From Lacticaseibacillus paracasei subsp. paracasei (GTDB lineage: Bacteria; Bacillota; Bacilli; Lactobacillales; Lactobacillaceae), in assembly GCF_000829035.1 (NCBI RefSeq), contig NZ_AP012541.1:2666001-2730000 (forward strand): a stretch of DNA of 64,000 bases, given 5' to 3'. A program made the position numbers and the translations under genes. Positions within the stretch are counted from its first letter, which is position 1, and each line of letters begins with the position of its first letter. The notes under the pieces were generated by a model, which saw only the letters and a program-made list of their open reading frames with translations, had not been told where the DNA came from and did not search any database. Below are positions 29,813 through 38,941 of the stretch, in pieces.

Positions 29813-29903
29813 GGCAATATCCCCTCACAAAGTTATTTTTGGAAGCTTCGCCTTCACTTACAGAATTTCCCAGATGATGAGCAAAAGCTAAGTTGTGATT
29901 GCT

Positions 29904-30596
29904 TCAGACTACCAGCTTCGCAAATACGTCCACCGCATCCCCCTGCACCATATGCGCTCCTTCTGGCAAAGCGATCTTTTCACGGTTCACAGCGACAATG
30001 GTCGCCTCTGGTTGCGCATAGCCAATCAACCCCGCAAATGGATAAACCACGAAGCTTGTTCCCACCACGATCAGCAAATCTGCAGTTGAAATGGCTTCGA
30101 TCGCCGCACTGACGGTATCGGGATTGATTGGTTCACCATACAACACAATATCTGGTCGCAAAATACCACCGTCAGCTGCATGAACATCACTTTTCAGATA
30201 GGTCTCGTAGTCAAAATGCTTGTGACAAGTTTGGCAATAAATGCGATAAAGATTGCCATGAAATTCAACAACATGCTCTGCACCGGCCTTACGATCGAGG
30301 CCGTCAACATTCTGCGTAACAATCGTACCTTTTTGATTGGTGATGGTTGCCATTTTCTCGTGAATAACGTTCGGTTTAGCCGCTGGAAAGTACATATTAT
30401 TGACAACAAACTTATGAAAATCTTCATGATGTGCTTGTAAATTATCAATAGACAGTGCATATTCCAGATCGACTTGATCGGCGTATAGCCCGCCCTTGGA
30501 ACGATAATCCGGAATCCCTGATGCCGTTGAGACCCCTGCCCCAGTCATGAATGTCACATGCTTCGCCTGCTGAATTGCAGTTTGCAGATCAAACAT
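29904..30596 (-). CDS. Sir2-family NAD-dependent deacylase
   Basis: 230 residues. The NAD loop is MTGAGVSTASGIPDYRS, the TQNVDGLDRKAG motif follows, and the catalytic His is in VVEFHGNLY. A CQTC pair is present. The second CxxC expected before GGILRPDIVLYGE is missing and reads SDVHAADGG, so the structural zinc site is incomplete. It would remove acyl groups from protein lysines. The start at 30596 follows AAGGAGG; a longer in-frame start would translate family A repeat DNA. Confidence 0.87.
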   Translation of the reverse strand: MFDLQTAIQQAKHVTFMTGAGVSTASGIPDYRSKGGLYADQVDLEYALSIDNLQAHHEDFHKFVVNNMYFPAAKPNVIHEKMATITNQKGTIVTQNVDGLDRKAGAEHVVEFHGNLYRIYCQTCHKHFDYETYLKSDVHAADGGILRPDIVLYGEPINPDTVSAAIEAISTADLLIVVGTSFVVYPFAGLIGYAQPEATIVAVNREKIALPEGAHMVQGDAVDVFAKLVV

Positions 30597-30611
30597 ATAT
30601 GGTCCCTCCTT

Positions 30612-30705
30612 AAACGCGATCACCGGCTCAGAAACCTGCACATAAAGACCTCAAGCCTAAAAGGCCGCTTATGCTCCGGTTTCTAAACGGGTTCGTTCAC
30701 GCGCT
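30612..30705 (-). repeat. Family A hairpin repeat, copy 1 (short)
   Basis: It ends at CGCGTTTAAGGAGG, so the repeat border directly joins the Shine-Dalgarno site of the sirtuin gene. It reads GAAACCGGAGCATAAGCGG, then a pairing arm CTTTATGTGCAGGTTTCTG on the sense strand. The central loop is shorter than in the other copies. Confidence 0.8.
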
Positions 30706-30879
30706 TATCTCTTAGCAGATATTTTTCAATGATGAAAATACGCAATCAAACCGTCAATCCTTAGCATGACGCATCTTTAATATTTCAAGTTGCGTTTGAA
30801 TGGTTCACATGCGCTATTAATTTAAATCAAAAAAGGTGTAACATAACAGTAGAAATACTTTCAGAAAGGAGTCTTGATC

Positions 30880-31026
30880 ATGAAGTCATTTCGGTGGTCA
30901 CACGTTATTAGTTATCTGATCATGGTCATCGTCCTTGTTTTCTTTGCCTTCGTCCTTTATCAGGTCATCATGCTCGGTGTTCATTCCGTTTCCAATAGTT
31001 TCTTCATCAACTTTGGCCGGCATTAA
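30880..31026 (+). CDS. Small membrane peptide, 48 residues
   Basis: A short gene with a good AAAGGAG site eight bases before ATG. It begins MKSFRWSHVISYLIMVIVLV and has one long hydrophobic segment (about residues 9-32) followed by a polar end SNSFFINFGRH. I do not recognise a family. Its stop overlaps by four bases the stop of the convergent HELLH gene. No terminator is visible, so the two transcripts would overlap and could form antisense RNA. It could be a DUF4044-like small protein, but this is not certain. Confidence 0.6.
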   Translation: MKSFRWSHVISYLIMVIVLVFFAFVLYQVIMLGVHSVSNSFFINFGRH

Positions 31027-31949
31027 CGAATCGTGTAGTCGAGCCGATACTGCGTCAGAATGTCATTCAGCGATTGTTGATACAACTGCTGAAAGGCTTC
31101 TGGCGTTGTTTCTTTTTCTGGCAAGGGCAGTACAAACGCATTTTGCTCATCGCTGCGTCCCATGGCAACATATGCGAGTTCCTTGGTCTCGCGATCACGG
31201 TAGCCACTGTGTTTGATCATGAAAACCTGATCCAAGGTAAGGCGTAATTGCCGATGCGACAGAACAGGCGTCAACGTTGCAAATTCAGCATCGTTGGTCG
31301 GTTGATAGCCTAGCCGTTCAATCACGGTATCAAATCGCGCCAGCAGGTGAACAACGGCGCGTCGTAATCCAAATGGGGAATCAAGCTTCTGCGCATCCAG
31401 CAAGTCGTAAAGTTCGCGTGCAAGCGGCAAAGCTTGTGGATAGGCATTTGCTAATTCTGCTGGCAACTCACCATTTGAAAACCCCAACAAATCAAGCAAC
31501 GATAGCACTCGATAAATAACCAACTGGTCATCGGCTTCTGCTGGCACATTTTGTTTGAAGCCGGCGAGCACTTGCGCCACCGCTGCGTCTGTCAAAAGGT
31601 TGTGATCGCGTTGCCAGGCCACCACGAGCATATGCACCGCAGCATTGTATAGCGAGGTGCTCGTGGCATAAAGTTGATCGTCTACCTGCGGATCACCGCT
31701 CAATAAATGGAATTGAAGTTGCGGATAACCTTTCATCTGGAACAACAGGTGTAGTAACTCATGACTTAAGGTGTAATCGACATTGGTCGTGTCCGTCACT
31801 GCTACCACTAGCGTACCATCTTTTTTCAATTGCTGATGGCTTTGATCGTGCGTTAAGACGCCGCTCGCCTCCCCACTAATGTCGACTTCTAGGGGATGAT
31901 CATAGTGTTCCTTGACTTCATTTAGTAATGTTTCAACGTCTTCCTGCAT
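31023..31949 (-). CDS. Putative metal-dependent protease-like protein (HELLH motif)
   Basis: 308 residues of unknown function. LSHELLHLLFQMKG near residues 79-92 is an HExxH zinc-protease motif, preceded by VAVTDTTNVDYT as in gluzincin-like folds. The rest is predicted helical, without membrane segments or signal peptide, and no family name could be fixed. The start at 31949 has AAGGAG upstream. An in-frame start 15 codons earlier would translate the family A repeat and is rejected. Confidence 0.6.
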   Translation of the reverse strand: MQEDVETLLNEVKEHYDHPLEVDISGEASGVLTHDQSHQQLKKDGTLVVAVTDTTNVDYTLSHELLHLLFQMKGYPQLQFHLLSGDPQVDDQLYATSTSLYNAAVHMLVVAWQRDHNLLTDAAVAQVLAGFKQNVPAEADDQLVIYRVLSLLDLLGFSNGELPAELANAYPQALPLARELYDLLDAQKLDSPFGLRRAVVHLLARFDTVIERLGYQPTNDAEFATLTPVLSHRQLRLTLDQVFMIKHSGYRDRETKELAYVAMGRSDEQNAFVLPLPEKETTPEAFQQLYQQSLNDILTQYRLDYTIR

Positions 31950-31964
31950 CGTATTGCACTCCTT

Positions 31965-32085
31965 AAACGCGATCACAGCCGCAGAAACCTGCACATAAGG
32001 GCCTCAGGCGTAAATGGCCCAAACCCAGCCGTTTACGCCTGAGGCCGCTTATGCTCCGATTTCTAACCGCGGCCGCTCACGCTCT
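31965..32085 (-). repeat. Family A hairpin repeat, copy 2
   Basis: A full-length copy. Its arms include CTTATGTGCAGGTTTCTGCG and GAAATCGGAGCATAAGCGG on the sense strand, and a long central arm GGCGTAAA with TTTACGCC. CGCGTTTAAGGAG joins it to the ribosome site of the HELLH gene. Confidence 0.85.
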
Positions 32086-32088
32086 GTC

Positions 32089-32132
32089 TTAAACACGGTT
32101 GCTGACCCAGAAACCGGGCCAGCTCACGCTCT
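32089..32132 (-). repeat. Family A remnant with internal deletion
   Basis: Only the two ends remain: CGTGTTTAAG on one side and AGAGCGTGAGCTGGCCCGG on the other, with the hairpin core lost. It is adjacent to copy 2. Confidence 0.6.
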
Positions 32133-32200
32133 GTGATAAATTGGCTTTAATTATTTTTATCCTCTATCATTAAGGTAGCGATAAAAGGGAGGAAATTCAA

Positions 32201-32710
32201 ATGAAACTATCCGTACCACTTATCAATGGTCAACTTGCCGATCGCTATGGCAAGCATGCAAGCGGCAGTGACGTTAAAAATGGCTATCCCATTACGAGTT
32301 TTCCTTTTACGATTGAGGGTGCCCCTGCCGAAACTGTCAGTTTTGCACTTTGGTTCCTTGACTACGATGCTGTACCGGTTGGCGGCCTACCATGGATTCA
32401 TTGGAATGCGGCCAATATTCCCGCCGACAGCACAACATTCCCAGCAGGCGCCAGTCATACCAATAAGGTGACAATGGTCGAAGGCAAGAACGCCACCGCT
32501 GGCCACCTCGTCGGCAACACCGACCCGTTCACACAGGCTGGTTATGTCGGCCCGCAACCACCAGATAAAGATCACGATTATACCTTAATCGTCTTTGCAT
32601 TGGATACGGAATTGCCACTGCAAGCTGGCTTTTGGCTAAATGAAGCTCGGCACGCGATGAAGGGTCACATATTAGCACAAGCAGAAATTGATCTGCCTTC
32701 GCGCGTTTAA
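32201..32710 (+). CDS. YbhB/YbcL-family PEBP-like protein
   Basis: 169 residues of the phosphatidylethanolamine-binding (Raf kinase inhibitor-like) fold. FALWFLDYDAVPVGGLPWIH supplies the Asp-Asp/His pocket, followed by GYVGPQPPDKDHDYTLIVFA with the conserved GPxPPxxxHxY motif. It binds an unknown small anionic ligand in the cytoplasm. The start follows GGGAGG. A strong terminator follows. Confidence 0.9.
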   Translation: MKLSVPLINGQLADRYGKHASGSDVKNGYPITSFPFTIEGAPAETVSFALWFLDYDAVPVGGLPWIHWNAANIPADSTTFPAGASHTNKVTMVEGKNATAGHLVGNTDPFTQAGYVGPQPPDKDHDYTLIVFALDTELPLQAGFWLNEARHAMKGHILAQAEIDLPSRV

Positions 32711-32721
32711 CCGATAAAAAT

Positions 32722-32759
32722 AAAAAACCCCTGCTGACGCTGGTCAGCAGGGGTTTTTT
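32722..32759. terminator. Bidirectional terminator
   Basis: AAAAAACCCCTGCTGAC and GTCAGCAGGGGTTTTTT form a perfect stem with a 4-base loop between the PEBP-like gene and the convergent small membrane gene. Confidence 0.92.
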
Positions 32760-32785
32760 CATTTTGACACCAGCTTCTTAAACTG

Positions 32786-33064
32786 TCAGCTACCATCGCC
32801 TGTATTCAGCCATAAGGCACCAGCGCCGGCTGCAGCTAAAACGCCGACACCAATAATACCGACTAACGCAAACTTAAAAATGGCAAAGCCGCCAAGTGCA
32901 AACAGTATCAGACTGATAAAGGGATGACGGAGGATCGCACCCAGTAACTTAATCACCAAAAACAAAATGATGATCACCGCCACCACTGCACCAATCAAAA
33001 TTGCGCCAGTTAAGGTATGACCATTGCCACTACCCTCTGTCGTTGTTAAAATCGCCGGAATCAT
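32786..33064 (-). CDS. Small two-segment membrane protein
   Basis: A 92-residue protein, ATG at 33064 with GGGGTG upstream; a GTG one codon earlier is possible. Two or three hydrophobic segments (about 19-44, 48-63 and 65-85) are rich in Ile, Val, Ala and Gly, with a polar Thr/Gly N-terminus and an acidic end. I do not recognise the family. It lies 35 bp after the DUF1002 gene on the same strand, so both may act together at the cell surface. Confidence 0.65.
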   Translation of the reverse strand: MIPAILTTTEGSGNGHTLTGAILIGAVVAVIIILFLVIKLLGAILRHPFISLILFALGGFAIFKFALVGIIGVGVLAAAGAGALWLNTGDGS

Positions 33065-33098
33065 CACAAACTGTCACCCCTTGCTTAAACCGCTAAAA

Positions 33099-34082
33099 TT
33101 ATTTGATCAGGCTCTGAATCCATTGAGCGATACCATTAAAGAAACTCACGATGCCATCCCAGATTTTTTGCAGGAAATTCCGATTTTCTTCAGTGTTCAG
33201 GCTCTTATTGAGTTTATCAAACAAGCCTTTAGCAGAATTCTGAATGGAATCGGCCAGCTTCCCTGCCTGTGCTTTAAAGTCATTGTTCTTTAGTGAACCG
33301 GCTTTTTGAACGTTCACTAGTAAGTTAATGATCAATTGCCGCTGATTGTTGTTAATAATCGTTGTTAAATTATTCTGTTTAAGCTGACTGTCTACGATGT
33401 TACCGATCTGATTTTGGGACAAAGTCTGCTGACCATTGTTACTTTGACTGGCCATTTGCTGTTTCGCACCCGCCACGGCATTATTGAGCTGCTTGTCAGA
33501 ATAGCCATCTTTGTCCTTATTCGCTTGGGTGATCGAACTCAAGGTGTTGACTTCCTGCTGAGCAGCATTGATTTGCTGGTTATTCAAATTTTCGCCATTT
33601 TGAGCAAAAGCCGCATAAACCCCTGCCAAGGCACCTGAACCATCAATTCTAACCGCGCTGGTAATGTAGAGGTTGGCATTGCTAACCCCAGCGGTTAATG
33701 CCGCATTACGATATTGATCAGCGGTGATGGTGGTGATGTTATTGGTGCCATTATAAGGGACGATTTTGACATTAATGCCCCCATTATCAGTCTTTTGAAC
33801 CAACGCGCTAGACCAGACGCCTGAGCTTTCAGTAAAAGTACTACCTGAAGGATTGAGGTACTTCACCAGTGTGGCCCCATTCACGGTCAGTTGACTGGCA
33901 TTGTTGACCCCGGCAGCATTTTGTAAAGTGCTCAAGGTGCCGCTTTTTTGATCAGCAGTCAGTGAGGAACCAATTGTTGCCACTGGTTGTGACCAAGTAT
34001 CGGCTCGCACCACATGCGGTGCTGCGGTTAGCAAGGCCAAGCCTGCAACGGCCAGACCTAGCCATTTCATAAATTTTTTCAT
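33099..34082 (-). CDS. Exported DUF1002 protein
   Basis: 327 residues. A signal peptide is clear: KKFMKW, a hydrophobic core LGLAVAGLALLTAAP and a likely cut after VRA. The body is rich in Asn, Gln, Thr and Ala: LTADQKSGTLSTLQNAAGV and TYV-like DUF1002 blocks, then a helical region with an amphipathic C-terminus FLQKIWDGIVSFFNGIAQWI. The family function is unknown. The start at 34082 with AAAGGATGG upstream gives the signal peptide; upstream in-frame Met codons lie in family A repeat DNA. Confidence 0.8.
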   Translation of the reverse strand: MKKFMKWLGLAVAGLALLTAAPHVVRADTWSQPVATIGSSLTADQKSGTLSTLQNAAGVNNASQLTVNGATLVKYLNPSGSTFTESSGVWSSALVQKTDNGGINVKIVPYNGTNNITTITADQYRNAALTAGVSNANLYITSAVRIDGSGALAGVYAAFAQNGENLNNQQINAAQQEVNTLSSITQANKDKDGYSDKQLNNAVAGAKQQMASQSNNGQQTLSQNQIGNIVDSQLKQNNLTTIINNNQRQLIINLLVNVQKAGSLKNNDFKAQAGKLADSIQNSAKGLFDKLNKSLNTEENRNFLQKIWDGIVSFFNGIAQWIQSLIK

Positions 34083-34100
34083 GAGTAAAATCCATCCTTT

Positions 34101-34220
34101 TAAATGCGTTCTCCAGCCCAGAAACCTTCGCATAGGGACTTCAAGCACAATGACTATGACCCAGTCATCGCACTTGAGCGCACTTATGCTCCGGCTTCTA
34201 ACCGGGCTGGCTCACGCTCT
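34101..34220 (-). repeat. Family A hairpin repeat, copy 3
   Basis: A full copy with diverged centre GTGCGATGACTGGG and CATAGTCATTG. GAAGCCGGAGCATAAGTGCG forms one arm. The other end AACGCATTTAAAAGG runs into the ribosome site of the DUF1002 gene. Confidence 0.85.
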
Positions 34221-34299
34221 CCTTTAGATTGGTACCTTCATTATCGCTGCTTCAGTGCACCCCGTCAGCATGTTTACCAGACTTTTAAGCAATGATTAA

Positions 34300-35241
34300 C
34301 TAATGCTCACGCTGTGTCACTGCACGCGTGTTCAAATGATCGTACAGCGCGCCTTCTCGCAAGCCAAACTGTGAGAAGGTGAGACGATCCGAGTCTAGAT
34401 AACGAATCATCGAGATAACCGGCATCAAACCGCCCACGATAATATCAGCGCGAAACTTTGACAGCCCCGGAATTGACTCCCGCGTGGCCAAATCTGCACC
34501 AAGAATTTCCTTAAAAATCGCATTGGCCTGCTTTGTCGGCATCCGATAGCCGTGAATCGCCTCAAAATCAGCCATTTTTTCCTTACGTCGTTCGATTTTC
34601 GCCAACGTCCGATTGCTTCCGCCAAGCGCGATAATCGGCAAATTCTGTGCTCGCCGCAGCCACCAGATGCTGTTAAAAGTCTCATGAATAAACGTACTTA
34701 AGGCAAAATACTCCGGCGCCGAAATCACATCCGGATTCAAAAACCGTTCGGACAGGTTGACCGAACCAAAAGGAATCGATACCAGATGTTGCAACTTCCG
34801 ATTTTGAACCAGAATCAATTCGGTTGAGGCACCGCCTGTGTCCATAATTAAGGCGTTTTGAATCGGCAAGGTGTTGATGACGCCTAAAAAGTCATACTCG
34901 GCTTCACGCGTTCCCGGAATCACATTGATGATCAACCCCGCCTCGTTCTTCACCCGTTTGAGGAATTCTTTTTGATTCTTGGCTTGGCGGACAGCAGCTG
35001 TTGCAACCGCCTTTAAATCAATATCAGCATACTTATTCAGCTCCGTCTTAAACCCCTGCAAGGCTTTCAGAGTGCGATCCATTGCTGCGGGCTGCAAAAC
35101 GCGATCTGGCCCCATGTCCTCAGACAATCGCACCATTTCTTTGAGCCGTTTGATCGGCTTGACAACCTCTTGCTCGATTTCCCAGATCGTCATCCGAGCT
35201 GAGTTACTGCCAAGATCAATTACTGCAAAATGATGCGTCAT
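34300..35241 (-). CDS. ppx: Exopolyphosphatase (Ppx/GppA family)
   Basis: 313 residues, the short one-module form. Phosphate loops are intact: AVIDLGSNSARMTIWEI at the N-terminus and ALIMDTGGASTELILV near residue 130. It degrades polyphosphate from the chain end, or pppGpp. Its ATG overlaps the ppk stop by four bases, so it is translationally coupled as the third gene of the polyphosphate operon. Confidence 0.93.
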   Translation of the reverse strand: MTHHFAVIDLGSNSARMTIWEIEQEVVKPIKRLKEMVRLSEDMGPDRVLQPAAMDRTLKALQGFKTELNKYADIDLKAVATAAVRQAKNQKEFLKRVKNEAGLIINVIPGTREAEYDFLGVINTLPIQNALIMDTGGASTELILVQNRKLQHLVSIPFGSVNLSERFLNPDVISAPEYFALSTFIHETFNSIWWLRRAQNLPIIALGGSNRTLAKIERRKEKMADFEAIHGYRMPTKQANAIFKEILGADLATRESIPGLSKFRADIIVGGLMPVISMIRYLDSDRLTFSQFGLREGALYDHLNTRAVTQREH

Positions 35242-37400
35242 GCGTCATCGTCCTCCTTGGGTGCGGTTATCGGAATAAAAGTATGCGTTGCATGCAAGTC
35301 TTCAGGAGCATCATCAACTTCCTCACGTCGCAATGCTTCACCCATGGCTTCAGCATGTTCAATGAAGTATGCCTGTGCATTGAGTTTTGTAACCCCGCGT
35401 AATTGAGCACGAACCCACGTACTATCCGGTTGTAAAATTCGCGTTTTAACGTTATCTGCCCACATGATACTGAAAATTTTGATGATGCGTTCGCGAATAT
35501 CGTCCTGCAAAATCGGGAACAGCAGCTCAACTCGGCGGCTCAGATTGCGGTTCATCAAGTCAGCAGATGAAAGGTAAACATTTTCCTGCCCATCCGCATA
35601 AAAGTAGTAAATTCGGCTGTGTTCCAGCAACTGTCCGACAATCGAATGTACTGTGATATTGTCTGAAACTCCGGGAATACCAACCTTCAAGTTGCAGATC
35701 CCACGAATAAGGAGATGTATCTCGACACCGGCATTAGAAGCTTCATAGAGTTTCTCGATCATGGCCGTATCAGATAGCGAGTTCATCTTCATCTGGATCA
35801 AGGCCTTGCGCCCCGCCTTAGCAGCAGTAATTTCTTCATCAATTCGATCCATTAGATAGTCTCTGATGCCCAGTGGTGCAATGACCAGCTTGTGAAAATA
35901 CGGTGGTTCCGAAAAGCCAGAAAGCATGTTGAAAATATTAGACGCATCTTCGCCAATTTCGTTGTTGCAAGTGAACAAGCCCATGTCGGTATAAAGCCGC
36001 GCCGTCACATCGTTGTAATTTCCGGTCGCCATGTGCATATAGCGCTTGATGCCTTCCTCTTCGCGACGAACCACCAACGCCAACTTACAATGTGTCTTCA
36101 AACCGACCAAACCATAAATCACGTGGCAACCGGCATGTTCCAATTCTTGCGCCCAATGAACATTATTCTCTTCATCAAACCGCGCCTTCAACTCCACCAA
36201 TACCGTGACCTGCTTGCCATTTTCTGCAGCTTTTTTCAGGTAACGGATGATCGGCGATTTGCTTGAAACCCGATACAGCGTCATTTTTACCGCAAGCACT
36301 TGTGGATCTAATGCCGCTTCGCGAATAAAGTCAACAACTGGCTGAAAGCTGTCATATGGGTGCTGCATGAAGACATCGCGATCCTTAATGACATCAAAAA
36401 TCGACTCTTTCTTGAAATCCGGATCCATGTACGGTGTGAATGGCTTGAATAGCAAATCTTTATGATCGTGCACTTGTTTGACCAATTTGCTGAGAAAATT
36501 GAGATCAATCGGACCATGAATTTCATAAACGTCTTCATCCTTCACATTCATAGCCTTGATGAGACGTTTGCGCAAATGCTTGCTCATACCAGCTTCAATC
36601 TCAAGCCGCATCACTTTCCCGCGTTGACGCTTTTTCAACTGGGATTGAATCTCCTTCATCAAATCAGATGCATCCTCTTCGGCCACATCCATGTCCATGT
36701 CACGGGTAACCCGAAATGTAGCCGTTTCTTTGATGTCAGCACCAACAAACAGCTCACTGACAAACATCCGCACGACTTCTTCAAGCAAAATAAAGACATT
36801 GTCGCCGCCTGGCAGCCGCAAAACCCGCGGAAAAACATCAGGCACCTGTACCATCGCAAACGACCGTGACTTATCGCCTTTATCATCAGGCCGAACCAGC
36901 CGAATGGCCAAATTCAGACTATTATTGCCAAGAAATGGGAACGGCCGCGTCGGATCAACTCCCATCGGGGTTAAAACGGGATACAGTTCATAATGGAAAT
37001 AATCTGAGACAAAATCGTGCTGTTTCTCCGTCAATTCTGATGCATGTAGCAGTTGAATATCGACAGCACTCATTTTTGGCAACAGCGAACGAACCAATGT
37101 TGTGTATTGTTTCTCCACCATTGCGTGGGCGGTTTCGGAAATTGCGTCTAACTGCTCTTGCGGTTTCAATCCTGCTGCATCCGGCTGATCATAATTAACT
37201 GTGACCATTTTTTTCAGCGACGCAACGCGAATATTGAAAAACTCATCAAGATTGCTTTGCGTAATACCCAGGAAACGTACCCGTTCAAGCAACGGGTTAT
37301 TCTTATCCCGGGCTTCTTCCAGTACCCGATCGTTGAATGCCAGCCAACTGAGTTCACGGTTATTAAAATAACGCGGCTTTGAAAAATCTAGTTTCTTCAT
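35238..37400 (-). CDS. ppk: Polyphosphate kinase
   Basis: 720 residues, class 1 PPK. The N-terminal domain starts FNNRELSWLAFNDRVLEEA. The head domain carries the phospho-His in LVGLKTHCKLALV, followed by YMHMATGNYN and the second conserved LLEHSRIYYF. It makes polyphosphate reversibly from ATP and gives stress tolerance in lactobacilli. It overlaps ppx genes on both sides by four bases (ATGA), a three-gene coupled operon. Confidence 0.97.
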   Translation of the reverse strand: MKKLDFSKPRYFNNRELSWLAFNDRVLEEARDKNNPLLERVRFLGITQSNLDEFFNIRVASLKKMVTVNYDQPDAAGLKPQEQLDAISETAHAMVEKQYTTLVRSLLPKMSAVDIQLLHASELTEKQHDFVSDYFHYELYPVLTPMGVDPTRPFPFLGNNSLNLAIRLVRPDDKGDKSRSFAMVQVPDVFPRVLRLPGGDNVFILLEEVVRMFVSELFVGADIKETATFRVTRDMDMDVAEEDASDLMKEIQSQLKKRQRGKVMRLEIEAGMSKHLRKRLIKAMNVKDEDVYEIHGPIDLNFLSKLVKQVHDHKDLLFKPFTPYMDPDFKKESIFDVIKDRDVFMQHPYDSFQPVVDFIREAALDPQVLAVKMTLYRVSSKSPIIRYLKKAAENGKQVTVLVELKARFDEENNVHWAQELEHAGCHVIYGLVGLKTHCKLALVVRREEEGIKRYMHMATGNYNDVTARLYTDMGLFTCNNEIGEDASNIFNMLSGFSEPPYFHKLVIAPLGIRDYLMDRIDEEITAAKAGRKALIQMKMNSLSDTAMIEKLYEASNAGVEIHLLIRGICNLKVGIPGVSDNITVHSIVGQLLEHSRIYYFYADGQENVYLSSADLMNRNLSRRVELLFPILQDDIRERIIKIFSIMWADNVKTRILQPDSTWVRAQLRGVTKLNAQAYFIEHAEAMGEALRREEVDDAPEDLHATHTFIPITAPKEDDDA

Positions 37401-38926
37401 AAAATGTTTCTTCCTTTCAGCTCAAGCCCTAGCCCGAATACCTCAGAGAAAAACTTTCCTTTGCGTGCTAATGTCCAGCGTTCAAGTTCAATATCATCAT
37501 CGGCTCTGGCTGTTAACAGCACTTCATTTGGTTTGACAGAAACCCGTAATTGCTGAATCTTCTGTTGGCGAGATGCGTCTAGACTATCTGCAACGCGTAG
37601 CAAGGCGGATAACTTAGCCACAACTAAGCGATTTTCGGTCGACATTGTTGGAAAGTTCTTTAAGTCCGATTGCGGTGTAATGGAGCTGTGAAACCGTGTA
37701 ATCGTTGCCACCATGGTTACTTCAAGATCATTGAGCCCCATAATTTCAGATGCTTTGATGATGTAATTAGAATGTGCGTAATGTTTGTGTGTTTCAATGT
37801 AACTACCAATATCACTAACCGTTGCGGCGACTTCAAGCAAAAGACGCTCGCGTTTGCCCATGCCGTGCAACTTTCTCAATCGATCAAACAGCTGTAAGGC
37901 AACCATCCGTGTGGCTTGCATATGGGCTTCATCAACTTGGTAGCGTTCTGCCAAATTATTCGCACTGATGACAATTTCTTCATTTGGATCAAAGCCCAGC
38001 TTTTTAAAGCCGCCTTCATGTGCTGCATTGACTTCAATTCCATCAATGGCTTTAAGATCTGAGATCCAAATAGATTGACTGTTGAGTGTTTCAACCAACC
38101 GATACACCAGCAAAACTGTCGGCAAAACCAGTGATGTTTGGTCAGAAGTCAAATCATAGGTATCTGCAAGGTACTGGTCAGAAGCCTTTGTCACTTCATC
38201 GTATAATAAATCAAACCCTGGCCGATCAGTTTCTACCTGATGCTTGCCTTCCGGAATGATATTTTGAAAAATCGACAGATTACTACCCATTAAAATCATA
38301 TTGGTGTACTCAACACCTTGTGGCAACAGCCGCATAAAGTCGAGCAAGCGACTGTCGATATAGTCGCGCATCACTTCAACATAATTTGTCACCGAGCGTT
38401 GGACATCACTCATGATTTCATACACTCGCAAAGGGCCAAGTGACAGATTACGCGAGAAGCCAAACACGCCATTGCTGAAGGTAGTCAACTCAACTGACCC
38501 TGAACTGATATCAATCAGCACCGTGCCTTTTTGCGTAATCGATTTAAACTGCGGAAACTTCACCATGATCGCTTGGGTACGAAAAAAGGCTTCTTCTGAT
38601 AGTGAGGTAGTTTTAATGAGCCAGCCAGTTCGCGTATAAAGCTGATCACGCACAAACTCGGCATTATCAGCTTCGGCCCAACTGGTACTTGCAAATACAT
38701 TAACAGTCGGTACGCCATAGTCTTTAAAAATTTGATTGATGGCATCAAACGCTTGTACGATCGCATCAACAGTATCGGGCAAGATTTCATGTTCTGCATA
38801 AAAATCATCCCCAATGGCAACTGGATATCTACCGCGTTCAATTGTTTTCAGCGTCCGCAGATTTGTGATGCTAAAAACGATTGCTTGTGCACCGATCATC
38901 ACAAACCCTTGTATATTATTTGCCAT
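37397..38926 (-). CDS. Ppx/GppA-like protein with altered active sites
   Basis: 509 residues: a two-lobed Ppx/GppA ATPase-like fold (about 1-300) plus a C-terminal HD-like domain (about 310-500). The first phosphate loop, normally DxGSNS, reads VMIGAQAIVFSI, and the second, normally DxGGGSxE, reads LIDISSGSVEL. The HD motif reads AATVSDIGSYI, where a His is expected before Asp. Several catalytic residues are therefore gone and it may be regulatory. It is the first gene of the polyphosphate operon. The start at 38926 follows GGGTGG. Confidence 0.85.
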   Translation of the reverse strand: MANNIQGFVMIGAQAIVFSITNLRTLKTIERGRYPVAIGDDFYAEHEILPDTVDAIVQAFDAINQIFKDYGVPTVNVFASTSWAEADNAEFVRDQLYTRTGWLIKTTSLSEEAFFRTQAIMVKFPQFKSITQKGTVLIDISSGSVELTTFSNGVFGFSRNLSLGPLRVYEIMSDVQRSVTNYVEVMRDYIDSRLLDFMRLLPQGVEYTNMILMGSNLSIFQNIIPEGKHQVETDRPGFDLLYDEVTKASDQYLADTYDLTSDQTSLVLPTVLLVYRLVETLNSQSIWISDLKAIDGIEVNAAHEGGFKKLGFDPNEEIVISANNLAERYQVDEAHMQATRMVALQLFDRLRKLHGMGKRERLLLEVAATVSDIGSYIETHKHYAHSNYIIKASEIMGLNDLEVTMVATITRFHSSITPQSDLKNFPTMSTENRLVVAKLSALLRVADSLDASRQQKIQQLRVSVKPNEVLLTARADDDIELERWTLARKGKFFSEVFGLGLELKGRNIL

Positions 38927-38941
38927 TCTCGTTCCACCCAT

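Noticed and set aside
30597..30641. N-terminal extension MQVSEPVIAFKE on the sirtuin
   Set aside because: It is translated family A repeat, and the same words recur before the HELLH gene (31950-31994). The proper ribosome sites lie after it.
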